DNA of 44,681 nucleotides from Okeania sp. KiyG1 (GCF_014132355.1 NZ_BLZO01000135.1:1-44681), one strand, 5' to 3'. Positions 7,697 through 17,599 are shown, numbered from the stretch's first letter. Numbers and translations are program-made. The notes: generated by a model not told the origin, from the sequence alone.

Positions 7697-10435
7697 TTAC
7701 TTTTCAGTTAAATTCCAGACTCCATCCCAATCTTTTGGAGGAAGCTCGGTCTGAAATAGCTGACAACGACCAAGGTGCAACTTAGCAGCTTTGTTGTTTG
7801 GATCGATTTTCAAGACTTCTTTAAATTCAGCTGCAGCCATGGCAAAAGCTTCTTTGATAGAGAGGTCTGTTAAATTTTTTTCTTTGGATGGTCTTGAGTA
7901 ATACTCTCGTCCTTGATGATAATGTTCAACTATATGGTGTTGTTGCTCAGTTAACTCTTGCTTCAGCTCGCCTTCCTTAAAGCCTAACAATTCGTATATT
8001 CTCACAGGCTTACTTTTTCCCTTCACAGTAATAAGGTCTAGTTCCCGAACCCAAAGCATATCTCTGTAAGGTTGATAAGTATTATCGCTGATGATCAGGT
8101 CTGTACCATACTGCTTGCTTGTACCTTCAAGGCGAGAAGCAAGATTCACACCATCTCCAATAGAAGTTAGCTCCATACGCTTACTAGAGCCAATATTACC
8201 ACTAACTACTTCGTCTGAGTGAATGCCCATACCAATCTTAATGGCCATTTTGTTCTTAGCTACACGCTCTTCATTGAAAATTTTCAGGCGTTGACGCATT
8301 TCTACAGCACTTTGCATGGCACACAAAGAATGATGTTCTAGAGGAGCTGGAGAGCCAAATACTGCCATTAGAGCATCTCCTATATATTTGTCAAGAGTAC
8401 CTTTGTATTTGAATACAGCATCTACCATCTCTTCAAAGTATTCATTCAGCATAGTGACAACCTCTTCAGCTTCCATACCTTCTGTCAAAGTAGTGTAGCT
8501 ACGAATATCACTGAAAAGCACAGAAACCTGTTGACGTTTTCCTCCTAAACCAGTATCGCCACTTGCTAATAATTGCTCTGCAACTTCTGGTGTCATGTAG
8601 CGATACATCAAGTTTTTCACTTGCTTTTCTCCAGTAATGTCCTCCATCACTACTAAAACGCCATTAACTTTCTCAAGGTCGCAAACATCAATCATAGAGT
8701 TAATTGACAAATTAATACTTTGAGGAGGCAAATTTCCCAGGGGTAACAAAGTTTGGTCTGGATAATACTGTTGGTATTCTTTAGTATAATTCGGAGAAAG
8801 GGCTAAATCTAGCCACCTAGAAAAGTCACCTTCCTTGAGACGTACTAATTCGCTTACAGATTTACCTGCTAATATATCTGTGTCACTAATGCCTAGTAAA
8901 TGTCTAGCACTTTCATTTGTAGCAATAACTTTGCCTTTTTGATCTGTAGATATTACCCCGTTGGTCAGACTCCGTAGAATATCCTTTTGTCTCTGTTGCT
9001 CTTGTTTAACTGTATCAAATAATTTAGCATTTTGGAGGGCCACACCTGCTTGAATATTAAAGGCCTTCATAAACTCTAAATCGTTGCGATTAAAACTGGC
9101 TTTCCACTGCTCTGGTGCTTCAGGCCAGTTGGCATGATTATATGGTGGATAATCTCCCTGTTTCTTTTTATTAATTAGCTGAGTTACACCAATTAATTCA
9201 TCGTCAGCATTAAAAACAGGCATACACAACAAACTACAGGTACGATAACCTGTTTTTTCATCTGTTTCCTTGGCTGTAACTGAGTGGGTATCTTTATAAA
9301 CGTCAAAAGGAATAAGTAGTGGTTCGCCAGATGTGGCCACCATGCCAGCAAAGCCTTTATCTTTAGCAATTCTGATTTCTGTGAGTTCTCCATTAATCGG
9401 GATTTTTGTCCATAGTTGACTTTTATCGTTATCTATGAGCCACAAGGTACTGCGGTCTGCGTTCATCAGTTCCTTGGCCTGCTCCATAACTTTTCCTAGA
9501 GTATCTTCTAAGTCTAGACTACTTTTGCTGAGGGAGTCTACAGCTTTCATTAGAGCTTCTGCTGCTCTCTGTCTTTGAGTTGCTGCATAAAATGACTTAG
9601 AGGATTCTAGAATTAGACTAATGGAAGGGGCAAATTCACGAAATACTCTTTCATCTTCTTGAGTAAATCCGTTGACATCTATTTTGTCTCCGAGTTGTTC
9701 ATATTTTTCGTGGTCTGGTTTGAACTTGTTTAGGAGTTGGACAACTGCGATTAAATCCCCTGTATCTTCTTTCAGTAATGGCATTACTACCATAGTATAG
9801 GTACGATATCCATTCTGTTTGTCAAATTTTTGTGCTGAAGCGGAACGTGGATCGTCATAGAAATCGTAGGGTATGTTGATTACTTTTTTCTCTTGAGCTG
9901 ATTCTCCTGCTATTCCTACATTGGCTGGAATTCTTAATTCTAAGAGTTTCCCATCTGCTCCTTTTGCTACTGTTGACCAAAGTTCATTTTTTTCTTCATC
10001 TAATAGCCAAATTGTTGTCCGGTCTGCGTTTAATAATTCTCCTGTTTTGAGGGTAATTGAGCGCAACATTTCATGTAGAATTGCATCAAATCCTTGAGCT
10101 TCTAACAAATTGTTGAGCATTCCCAGGGTTTGATTAACTGTCTTGAGCTTTTCTTCAACATCTTTAACCGCTTCAACAAAGGTTTCTTTTGTTAGGGGAG
10201 CTAGATAGCTTGAGAAACTAGACCCAGGATGAACTAATGCACTATTTTCGTTGACTTTTGAGTAACTTTTGGGGTTATCTCCATTATTACGATTATTTTC
10301 TGGATTATTATAAGTATTATTATCAGAGTAACTTTGAGGGTGAGACACCTGATGGTTGGGACCCTCTATAACTTCCACATCCTCTGTTGGGATTGTGTAC
10401 TCTGTTGCTATTTGGTTTGGAGATGCAGATGTCAT
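7697..10435 (-). CDS. cyaB: Class III adenylate cyclase, GAF-GAF-PAS-CHD-TPR (CyaB type)
   Basis: Makes cAMP from ATP. The 912-aa protein has the layout of Anabaena CyaB1/CyaB2: an Asn-rich leader (1-80), GAF-A (about 100-280), GAF-B (about 300-475), PAS (about 480-605), catalytic domain (about 630-815) and a C-terminal TPR-like helix pair (about 860-895). Metal ligands are Asp643 (FSDIRSY) and Asp687 (KYIGDAL). Lys683 and Thr757 take the base-recognition positions, and the Lys/Thr pair is the one described for CyaB1. Asn764 and Arg768 (GVNLASR) are the transition-state residues. GAF-A carries NKF...FTQEDE, fitting the NKXnFX3DE motif of cyclic-nucleotide-binding GAFs; GAF-B has NKK...FNRNDLE, a variant. 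No transmembrane segment, so cytosolic. All catalytic residues are present. Confidence 0.92.
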   Translation of the reverse strand: MTSASPNQIATEYTIPTEDVEVIEGPNHQVSHPQSYSDNNTYNNPENNRNNGDNPKSYSKVNENSALVHPGSSFSSYLAPLTKETFVEAVKDVEEKLKTVNQTLGMLNNLLEAQGFDAILHEMLRSITLKTGELLNADRTTIWLLDEEKNELWSTVAKGADGKLLELRIPANVGIAGESAQEKKVINIPYDFYDDPRSASAQKFDKQNGYRTYTMVVMPLLKEDTGDLIAVVQLLNKFKPDHEKYEQLGDKIDVNGFTQEDERVFREFAPSISLILESSKSFYAATQRQRAAEALMKAVDSLSKSSLDLEDTLGKVMEQAKELMNADRSTLWLIDNDKSQLWTKIPINGELTEIRIAKDKGFAGMVATSGEPLLIPFDVYKDTHSVTAKETDEKTGYRTCSLLCMPVFNADDELIGVTQLINKKKQGDYPPYNHANWPEAPEQWKASFNRNDLEFMKAFNIQAGVALQNAKLFDTVKQEQQRQKDILRSLTNGVISTDQKGKVIATNESARHLLGISDTDILAGKSVSELVRLKEGDFSRWLDLALSPNYTKEYQQYYPDQTLLPLGNLPPQSINLSINSMIDVCDLEKVNGVLVVMEDITGEKQVKNLMYRYMTPEVAEQLLASGDTGLGGKRQQVSVLFSDIRSYTTLTEGMEAEEVVTMLNEYFEEMVDAVFKYKGTLDKYIGDALMAVFGSPAPLEHHSLCAMQSAVEMRQRLKIFNEERVAKNKMAIKIGMGIHSDEVVSGNIGSSKRMELTSIGDGVNLASRLEGTSKQYGTDLIISDNTYQPYRDMLWVRELDLITVKGKSKPVRIYELLGFKEGELKQELTEQQHHIVEHYHQGREYYSRPSKEKNLTDLSIKEAFAMAAAEFKEVLKIDPNNKAAKLHLGRCQLFQTELPPKDWDGVWNLTEK

Positions 10436-11037
10436 AACAGTTTAATTAAATATTTTGGATGCTCTTTCTATGTAAGGCTTTTCAGTCCTTCAAGATCAAT
10501 TTGTTAATTAATATTAAGAATTGAGTGATTTAAAAATCATTCATATCTGTAGTGTAGTCTAACATAATTAAATTTTTACTCTTCTTTCAATAAATTTATT
10601 CTAAATATTTTTAGATAAGGTCTACTACAAAAGTTCTAAGTGTTAGCTTCAGGTTCTTCAGTTATGAAAATTTTTTTGACTTTTAACCCCTTAATTTAAT
10701 GCTAGCTCTTCAATAAGCATATTAATTTTGTTTGATAGTATAGAAGCTTATATCTTGCACTTGCTCAACCTTTAATTCATAATTATCAAAACTATCATTA
10801 CTAAAAGTTTCTAATTTATTCTCCACATAGAAGCAAGTTTTTATTTGTTGTTAAAATTGTGCCCTCTTGTTGTTTGATATTCATAATATAGCACAAAAAG
10901 TTGCTATTGATACTATGGATAGTGTTATATCTAAGTTGATAATTCAACATAATCTACACAATTTTTTGCCATTTGTTAAAGTCAATTGTTAATGTTATTC
11001 TATATTATTGTATTTTTAATAGAATCGGTATCATGGA
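10436..11037. other. AT-rich spacer between cyaB and recN
   Basis: About 600 bases with no supported gene, RNA or repeat family. It should contain the cyaB promoter (leftward) and the recN 3' end. Confidence 0.5.
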
Positions 11038-12798
11038 CTAAGAATCTCCTCCAGAACTAGAAATAGGTATAGTCAAATTTTGCCGACGTTTAGTAGCAGC
11101 TTCAGTTAAAAGAGATTCTGCAAAAGCTATAGCTTCTTGAGCTGGCCTACCACTAGCTAATTGTGCCAACTCTTCCCGGCGTTGATAATTATTGAGATTT
11201 TTAACTCTAACTATAGTCCGTACTTCAGAGTTTTGATTAGGTATTTCCTCAACTACTTGTTTACTGACATTAAAGTGATTATCAGCCATTGCAGCTACTA
11301 TGGGTTGATGGGTTACGCAGAGGACTTGATGTTTCCGACTAAGTTGATGTAGTTTTTCTGAAATGGCTGCTGCTACTCTTCCTGAGACTCCAACATCTAT
11401 TTCATCAAATACTAGGGTACCAGATCCTTCTATTTGAGAAAAACAAGCTTTCAATGCCAATAAAAATCGACTCATTTCTCCACCAGAAGCTATTGAGTTT
11501 AGAGGTTGTAGTGGTTCACCAGGGTTTGGACTGAAGCAGAATGTAATCTGGTCAGCTCCTGTAATTGTTGGGGTAGTGGGAGTAATTTGTACCTGAAATT
11601 TAACTTTTTCCATAGCGAGGGGTTTTAATTCCTCTACTAAGTGTGTCTCTAATTTAGCAGCGGCACTATGACGTTTTAAGCTAAGTTCGCTACATTTATC
11701 TTGTAATTGTTTTTGAGTTTCTAAGTATACTTTTTCGAGTGCTTCAACAGACTCTCCACCATCTTGTAATTCTTTGAGTTCTGCTTGTATTTTGTAATAA
11801 TAATTAATAGCTTCTTCTAGAGTTGGACCATACTTGCGACAAATTTGTTTAAGTTCTTGAATTCTTTCTTCTACATCCTGTAATCTTTGAGGATCGGCTT
11901 CTAATTCCTCGCCATAACTACTAATTTGTCGGCTAGCTTCAACAACTTGAGATAAAGCTTCATTAATCATTTCTAATACAGGTTGTAATGTGGAGTCGTA
12001 GTTTACCATATCGTTTAATATGGTTTCTGCTTCTCCCAGGAGGTCTGCTGCTGCTGAATTATCTCCTTGATTTTGATATAAAGCTTGATATATTTGATAG
12101 CTTTGATGTTGAAGTTCAACTGCATGACTAAGGCGTTGACTTTCTTGTGTTAATTGTTCTAATTCTTGAGGTTCAGTAAGATTAGATTTATCTAATTCTT
12201 GTACTTGATATTCTAATAAATCTATTCTTTGTAAACGTTCCTGCTCTGACTGACGACGATTTTCTAATGCTGCTTTGGCTTTTTGAGCTTTTTGGTAGGC
12301 AATACTTACTGCTTCTCGGCATTCTAGTAGGGGATGACTGCCATATAGATCGAGCCATTCCCTTTGGAGATTAAGATTTCCTAATTGTAGAGTTTGGCCT
12401 TGGGCTGTAATTTCTACTAGGCGATCGCGCAATTGGTCCATTATTTTGCGATTAACCAGAATACCATTGAGACGAGACCTAGTACGGAGAGAACTTTGGG
12501 CACAACTAATTTCACGGCTACACACTACTAATGTACCATCTACTGGGTCTATTTCTTGATTTCCTAACCATTTGGCCAGAGATGAGTTTAGCTCAAAGGT
12601 TGCTTCTAAGATAGCTCGTTTAGTTCCTGTTCGGATTACACGACGGTCTACTTTACCGCCTAGAGTTGCGTCAAGAGCATCTAGGATAATGGACTTACCA
12701 GCACCCGTCTCTCCTGTGAAGACATTTAGACCGGGACATAATTCTAGGTCTAGATGGTCTATAAGAGCAAAGTTGTTAATGCGAAGGGATATAAGCAT
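11038..12798 (-). CDS. recN: DNA repair ATPase RecN
   Basis: SMC-like ATPase acting early in double-strand break repair. The 586-aa product has the family's length and order: N-terminal head with Walker A GETGAGKS (residues 29-36), a long Gln/Glu/Leu-rich coiled coil (about 160-390), then the ABC signature SGGEMSRFLLALK and Walker B TLVFDEIDVGVSG, then VLCVTHQPIVAAMAD with the switch histidine. All key motifs are intact. ATG at 12798 gives MLISLRINNFALID, the usual start. A heptad array of about ten units begins only 18 bases upstream of the start codon, so expansion or contraction could change promoter or leader spacing. Confidence 0.95.
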   Translation of the reverse strand: MLISLRINNFALIDHLDLELCPGLNVFTGETGAGKSIILDALDATLGGKVDRRVIRTGTKRAILEATFELNSSLAKWLGNQEIDPVDGTLVVCSREISCAQSSLRTRSRLNGILVNRKIMDQLRDRLVEITAQGQTLQLGNLNLQREWLDLYGSHPLLECREAVSIAYQKAQKAKAALENRRQSEQERLQRIDLLEYQVQELDKSNLTEPQELEQLTQESQRLSHAVELQHQSYQIYQALYQNQGDNSAAADLLGEAETILNDMVNYDSTLQPVLEMINEALSQVVEASRQISSYGEELEADPQRLQDVEERIQELKQICRKYGPTLEEAINYYYKIQAELKELQDGGESVEALEKVYLETQKQLQDKCSELSLKRHSAAAKLETHLVEELKPLAMEKVKFQVQITPTTPTITGADQITFCFSPNPGEPLQPLNSIASGGEMSRFLLALKACFSQIEGSGTLVFDEIDVGVSGRVAAAISEKLHQLSRKHQVLCVTHQPIVAAMADNHFNVSKQVVEEIPNQNSEVRTIVRVKNLNNYQRREELAQLASGRPAQEAIAFAESLLTEAATKRRQNLTIPISSSGGDS

Positions 12799-12807
12799 TT
12801 ATTCAAG

Positions 12808-12988
12808 GAATTCAAGAATTTAGAATTTAGAATTTAGAATTTAGAATTTAGAATTTAGAATTTAGAATTTAGAATTTAGAATTTAGAATTACCTCTCGTT
12901 GAAAACGGATAGGATTGACGAACAGGAAAATTTTTATTTATTATCCCCTTAAAAAGGGAGGCTTTAAACCACAATATTTCGGTAAGAA
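12808..12988 (-). repeat. Composite heptad-tailed repeat (family A), copy upstream of recN
   Basis: On the minus strand it reads ACCGAAATATTGTGG, TTTAAAGCCTCCC, AAGGGGATAATAA, CAATCCTATCCG, GAGAGGTAATT, then the heptad array. Same order as copies at 38369 and 40541 but without the GGTCGA hairpin that those carry. Confidence 0.75.
12816..12889. repeat. Heptad tandem array, unit GAATTTA, about ten units
   Basis: Longest array in the window, just upstream of recN. The same unit (four copies) with the same flanks (TTCAAG on one side, ACCTCTC on the other) is at 40547-40574. Confidence 0.92.
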
Positions 12989-13254
12989 GGAAGAAGTGAA
13001 GATTACAATGTTTGCACTTTACTTTTATCCTGCTTCGCTCAAACATAATTTTTGAGTTTATGACTTTAATCTCTGACTAAAATTATGCCAGTAAATACTC
13101 TCTTTTCTTGGAGGTCTTCAAGATAAAATTATAATATACAAATCAGAAGAATACATTAAGGCTTGATTGGATTAGGGATATTTTTTTTATTTTGTTTATT
13201 AGTAGAATATCAACTATAGCAATATGATTTGAGTTGTGAGATATTGGAAACTTT

Positions 13255-13453
13255 GTAAGCATTCAGCCGTCAGCAATCAGCTATCAGCTATTGCTTTTAG
13301 TTTAAGATCAAAGCAATATTTAATTCTCTTACTACAAAAGTTGGCTCCTTTGCTATTAAAGTCTATATTAATTCAAACACTGTCTTTAAGGAGAGAATCT
13401 TGTTGCTGTTAACGCAGTTCCTCCGGAGGAGGCTAGCTGACAGCTAATAGCTG
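13255..13453. mobile_element. MITE-like element (family C), copy 1, with nested palindrome
   Basis: Begins GTAAGCATTCAGCCGTCAGC and runs through CTATTGCTTTTAGTTT and GAGAATCTTGTTGCTG to GCTGACAGCTAATAGCTG. Compared with copy 2, a TCCTCCGGAGGA palindrome is inserted between TTGCTG and CTGACAGC. The last bases of the right terminal repeat are missing. Confidence 0.65.
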
Positions 13454-13737
13454 CCCAAACAGCCATCAGCTATTTTAGTTGTTGATTCAACCAATTTTCC
13501 AAATCTACTATAGTTGCGCGCGTCAAAAATTTCATCACCTAAAATATCTAATTTTTCCAGAGATAACTGCTCTATCTGAGTCTGAACTTCTGGAGCTATT
13601 TCGTAAGCATTCAGCCGTCAGCCATCAGCTATCAGCTATTGCTTTTAGTTTAGGATAAAAGCTGTATTAATTGTCTTACTAAAAAAGTTGGTTCCCTTGC
13701 CCTTAAAGCTTATACTAATTTAAATACTCTCCCATAA

Positions 13738-13930
13738 TACCAATTTTATAAATTTTTGCTACAAATATTTGGACTATTTCTAGTAGTCAATAGTCAATAG
13801 TCAGTAGTCAGTATAAGTAGCTTTTATTATCATTTTTTGCCATGAAAAATCTATTAAGCGTAAATTTGTATCTGAATTAAACTACTTTAGTTGACTAAAC
13901 TATTCGTAACATTCTTTTTTCAAATTGGTA
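13738..13930. mobile_element. Element with TACCAATTT ends (family D), nested in family C
   Basis: Left end TACCAATTTTATAAATTTTT, right end AAATTGGTA. Removing it brings copy 2 of family C into register with copy 1. Solo matches to the left end lie near 1738 and 2545, and to the right end near 2525. It contains its own heptad array. Confidence 0.6.
13784..13811. repeat. Heptad tandem array, unit TAGTCAR
   Basis: TAGTCAA twice and TAGTCAG twice, inside the nested family D element. Confidence 0.85.
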
Positions 13931-15454
13931 TAAGAGAGAGTCTTGTTGCTGATAGCTGACAGCTAATAGCTGAATGCTTACGCTATTTCTCCAAACTTTC
14001 GGCGAATTTGACGTTTAATTAATATTCCTATTCCTTCTTCCCGTCCAATTTCGATTCCTTCCCTTCTCGCTAGAGAAATTTCTCCTTTTCTATCTCTAAT
14101 CAACTTTTCCTGTTTCTCTAATTCCTCTAATTATTCATTGTTTAAGTTCGCCTTATTCGCAATATTTAATGCTGCTTCTATTTCTGATACTTCTCCTAAT
14201 GAAGAGGTTACTACTTCTAATTTTGGAGCTGAAGTCAGAAAATATATCCATTTCTCACTCAGAGTTTCTAATCCTGATAATTATTTGTTAAATTTGGGTA
14301 ATTCTACAAACATTAATGTTAATTCCAGAACGATAATTAAATAATTATGCTTCTTCTTTAAGTCTAAACTTAGTAATAATTTTATCCGTTTTTTCAAATA
14401 AAACAAAGTCGGTAATTGTCAAAGCCACAAAAGGTTTCAACATGAGGTAACTTTCTCCTACATCTAATTGATTGCCATAAGCTTTAGCTAGGTTATAAAT
14501 TACTCGTTTTTCAAATTCTTCTACATTCAATACTTGCATTTCAATGATGACTGTCGAACCATTATCTAAAACTGCTTTTACATCTAAATAAGTTTCCTTA
14601 AGAGTATTAGTAACTCCAGGATTGTAAGGATTAATTATCTCTAGGGATTGAATAATATTTTGATTGTTATAAACTATCGCATTGAGAAAGCTAATCAGGA
14701 TGTTTTGACTGTGAATAGAACCAAAGATTTTTTTAAAGGCAAAGTCGGTTTTGGGGCTGATAAATTTCATTTAAGCATACCTCTTATCAATACTTTATTT
14801 GTAGCAAAAATACAGTGACAAGAGACTGAAGTTAACGAAGTCAGAAGTCAGTAGAAGCCAATGGTTATTCGCTCGTACAGAAATTATTTTTGTAACGAGG
14901 ATGCGTGAGCAACTCTCCAAAAATATTTCGCCTTAAAAAGCGGGGTTGAGCGACCCTTATGATTTTGATAAACTCAATAAATAACGGAAATTTGTTAACA
15001 AGTCTCACTTTTTGCCTCTAGGTGTAATACCAAATTCAAGAAAGATTGTTACAGTAAAATTCGGGGGTCAAAGGATTGGAAAATTGGCACTTGTTCTCTC
15101 TCATAACTAACACCTAACACCTAATACCTAACACCTAGAAATCAACCACTGTAGCAATATTTTATGAAAATGGTATGAGTCATCACTAATCAGTTATTAT
15201 AACAGTTGTTATTACTATTCTTGAGTTATGGAATAACTGTTTGCGTAGCACTCCGCAGGAGAAACAATCAAATATGAATAATCCACTTTCTTACTTCTGC
15301 TATAGTTTATGGTCAAATGAAATCAGAATTAAGATTCAGCAATCGAGAAAGAATTAAAATTATGGATAAAATGGCATTAAACTAGATTTGATCTACCTGG
15401 CAACTTCTACATTTTTTGAGGAAAATTTGTATGGGCTAATTTTTCTAATTATTG

Positions 15455-15600
15455 CTCTGCTGATTAAATCTAAAAGCATTGACAGATCAAAGAAAAGTGC
15501 CTTTTTGGAGTCGAAAAAAGTGCGCCTGTTTCAGTCTAAAAGGCTCAAAAAGTTAGTATTTTAGGCGCATAGTTGGGCAGAAAAATCATTCTTACAATTC
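15455..15600 (+). repeat. Dispersed repeat, copy 1 (inverted copy near 39635-39765)
   Basis: ATTAAATCTAAAAGCATT...GTCTAAAAGGCTCAAAAA...AGTTGGGCAGAAAAATCATT. The inverted complement of 39635-39765 contains the same anchors in the same order with moderate divergence between them. Confidence 0.55.
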
Positions 15601-15630
15601 TTACTTCTACCTCCTCGCTCCCAAGCCATT

Positions 15631-15658
15631 TCTCCTGTCTCCTGTCTCCTGTCTCCTA
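15631..15658. repeat. Heptad tandem array, unit TCTCCTG
   Basis: TCTCCTG three times, then TCTCCTA. Confidence 0.88.
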
Positions 15659-15809
15659 CTCCTACTAAAAGACTTTTTCAGCAAACCCTAATTAGTATAA
15701 CGTTTTGATAATTGAGTGCTAATAACTGATAGTTAAATGCTTACTCCTAGATAGATTATTTTTTGTCTATAATTTTAATAGATAAGTAAATTAGGTCAGA
15801 GGTAATGTT

Positions 15810-17147
15810 ATGACTCCAAATCCTGCGATAATGAAAGCTGTGGAGAATTTGGACTACCGTGTTACTGTGGGAGATGTGGCGGCTAAAGCTGGATTAGATG
15901 TGAAAGTGGCAGAACAAGGATTATTAGCTTTAGCTACAGATGCTGGTGGTCATTTACAAGTATCAGAAGCAGGGGAAATTGCTTATTTATTTCCTAAGAA
16001 TTTTAGAGGTATTTTAAGGAATAAATTCTGGCGGTTAAGATGGCGAGAATGGTGGGAGAAAGTTTGGCGAGTATTGTTTTATTTAATCCGGATTTCTTTT
16101 GGTATTTTGTTGATACTTTCTCTGGTAATTATACTGGTAGCTATTGCTATTATTGTGATTTCTCTTAATTCTAGTAGCGATAGAAATGACTCAGGTGGTA
16201 GGAGTAATAATTCCGGTGGCGGGATGATGTTTTTCCCTGGGTTTTGGTTTAATCCTAATTGGTTTTTGTTGTTTGATTGGGGTTATTACGACCGACCCTA
16301 CAGATATCAACGTCAAAGACAAGAATATCATTCTCAAGGTAAAAAAGATGGGATGAATTTTTTTGAAGCTGTGTTTTCTTTTTTGTTTGGAGATGGCAAC
16401 CCAAATTATAATTTAGATGAACGACGTTGGCAAGCGATCGCTACTGTGATTAAGAATAATCAAGGGGCGGTAGTTGCTGAACAAATTGCTCCTTATTTAG
16501 ATGATTTGGGTAAAGGTTATGCTTTGGAATATGAGGAGTATATTTTACCAGTATTAATTCGTTTTAATGGTCGCCCGGAGGTTAGTCCTGAAGGTCAAAT
16601 TGTTTATCATTTTCCTGAGTTACAAGCAACGGCAAAAGGGTGGAATTCTCAACCTATTTCTGCATTTTTAAAGGAAAAAATTTGGCGGTTTAGTGAAGCA
16701 ACTTCCGGTCAAATAATGTTAGCAACTGGGTTGGGTGCTGTAAATTTTGTTGGTGCTTTAGTTTTGGGTTCTTTGCTAGAAGATGGTACGGTAGCAGCTC
16801 AGATAGGAGGATTTATTTCTTTTGTTGAAGTTATTTATCCTCTTCTACTGGTTTATGGTGTTGGTTTTTTAGTTTTACCTTTAATTCGTTATTTTTGGGT
16901 AAAATGGCGTAATGGTAAAGTAGAGGCACGGAATCAACAAAGACAAAAAAGAGTTATTACTTTGAATCAAGCAGATAGTCAGTTAAAACAGAAAATTGAA
17001 TATGCTAAAAAATTTGCTAGTGAAACTATTATTGGTCGTGAAAGTTTAGCATATACAACTGAAAAGAGTATTCTAGAACAGGAAGCTGAACAAGCTGATA
17101 AAATTGATGCTGAATGGCAAAAAAGATTAAATCAATCAGATGCTTAA
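15810..17147 (+). CDS. Membrane protein with two winged-helix-like modules, unknown function
   Basis: 445 aa, complete. An N-terminal module (about 1-70) reads VTVGDVAAKAGLDVKVAEQG...LQVSEAGEIAYLFP. Then a basic Trp/Arg-rich stretch, a transmembrane segment (about 88-118), a Gly/Asn/Trp/Tyr-rich linker, and a second module (about 205-285) reading AVVAEQIAPYL...YILPVLIRFNG and PEVSPEGQIVYHFP. Two further transmembrane segments follow (about 310-365), with a charged coiled-coil tail. The modules match in layout and share the ending G-x-I-x-Y-x-FP, so they look like an internal duplication of a winged-helix fold used away from DNA. I recognise it only as a conserved cyanobacterial type and give no function. 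Confidence 0.8.
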   Translation: MTPNPAIMKAVENLDYRVTVGDVAAKAGLDVKVAEQGLLALATDAGGHLQVSEAGEIAYLFPKNFRGILRNKFWRLRWREWWEKVWRVLFYLIRISFGILLILSLVIILVAIAIIVISLNSSSDRNDSGGRSNNSGGGMMFFPGFWFNPNWFLLFDWGYYDRPYRYQRQRQEYHSQGKKDGMNFFEAVFSFLFGDGNPNYNLDERRWQAIATVIKNNQGAVVAEQIAPYLDDLGKGYALEYEEYILPVLIRFNGRPEVSPEGQIVYHFPELQATAKGWNSQPISAFLKEKIWRFSEATSGQIMLATGLGAVNFVGALVLGSLLEDGTVAAQIGGFISFVEVIYPLLLVYGVGFLVLPLIRYFWVKWRNGKVEARNQQRQKRVITLNQADSQLKQKIEYAKKFASETIIGRESLAYTTEKSILEQEAEQADKIDAEWQKRLNQSDA

Positions 17148-17186
17148 GATATTAACTGAAGTGCTTAAAATTGTGTTAGGTGGTAG

Positions 17187-17296
17187 GTCTTATACCAATT
17201 TTATGTGAGGAGGCATAGAATTAGGTATTTGCTGATAGGGGCTAGGTTTTGGGTTTTAGGTCTTATACCAATTTTATGTGAGGCGACACAGAATTA
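17187..17296. repeat. Direct repeat pair
   Basis: AGGTCTTATACCAATTTTAT followed by GTGAGG occurs twice, 70 bases apart (about 17187 and 17257), just after the membrane protein gene. Confidence 0.7.
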
Positions 17297-17368
17297 TCAA
17301 ATTTATTAACTTGTCTATCTCGATATACAGTTAACCCTGATCGAGATTTTATTCTATGCAACAAAGTC

Positions 17369-17599
17369 TTAATTTGGTGTCATTTTAGGGCGTTTAAATA
17401 TGAAGTAATTATTATCATTTTTTGAGTCATGGCGAATAGCTACTAATTCCCATCCTTCATTCCCTAAGTAATTAACTAACTCGTGTAATTCTCTGTCTTT
17501 CCAGTCTCGCCATTCTTGACCGTTGATATATATGCTAATCAGTTTATCTCCAAAAGGATAAGGACTAGCATCTACTAATATATATTCCCATTTTTGCAT
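17369..17599 (-). CDS. DUF4177-like small protein
   Basis: 76 aa: MQKWEYILVD...NGQEWRDWKDRELHELVNYL...GWELVAIRHDS...NYFIFKRP. The KWEY start, the central NYLGNEGWELV and the closing FIFKRP are the hallmarks of the DUF4177 fold, a small beta-sheet protein of unknown function. No signal peptide or membrane segment. It stands alone, convergent with the upstream membrane protein gene. Confidence 0.75.
   Translation of the reverse strand: MQKWEYILVDASPYPFGDKLISIYINGQEWRDWKDRELHELVNYLGNEGWELVAIRHDSKNDNNYFIFKRPKMTPN

Larger units (their letters stand above)
13603..13981. mobile_element. MITE-like element (family C), copy 2, flanked by 8-bp duplication
   Basis: Terminal inverted repeats GTAAGCATTCAGC...GCTGAATGCTTAC. 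Flanks are GCTATTTC at 13595-13602 and GCTATTTC at 13982-13989. Removing the element and one flank copy rejoins the host pseudogene reading ...FGEIA-PEVQ... in frame. Inside it sits a second element at 13738-13930. Confidence 0.8.
13475..14770 (-). pseudogene. Rpn/PD-(D/E)XK-type nuclease gene, broken and interrupted by a MITE
   Basis: The N-terminal part (14345-14770, 141 aa) begins MKFISPKTDFAFKKIFG and has the nuclease core ETYLDVKAVL...VIIEMQV, typical of Rpn/'PD-(D/E)XK transposase family' proteins. Reading on in shifted frames gives ELPKFNK, LSGLETLSEKWIYFLTSAPK, then LEELEKQEKLIRDRKGE and REEGIGILIKRQIRRKFGEIA, then PEVQTQIEQLSLEKLDILGD and VDLENWLNQQL, the DUF4351-like tail. Lesions: a stop at 14345, further stops in the middle, a 1-nt shift near 13520, and a family C MITE between FGEIA and PEVQ. 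It cannot make a full product. Confidence 0.8.
14771..15809. other. Gene-free spacer with repeats
   Basis: No credible gene. It holds TCCAAAAATATTTCGCC...GCGGGGTTGAGCGACCC (about 14907-14960), which recurs near 19935-20000. It also holds a copy of a 190-bp repeat (about 15455-15600), a heptad array, and a decayed right end of family C (ATGCTTAC near 15740). Confidence 0.5.

Noticed and set aside
12816-12889. Possible CRISPR array
   Set aside because: Units are 7 bp with no spacers; no cas genes anywhere in the window.
14138-14344. 68-codon plus-strand frame
   Set aside because: Antisense shadow of the Rpn pseudogene, whose minus-strand frame gives a recognisable protein.
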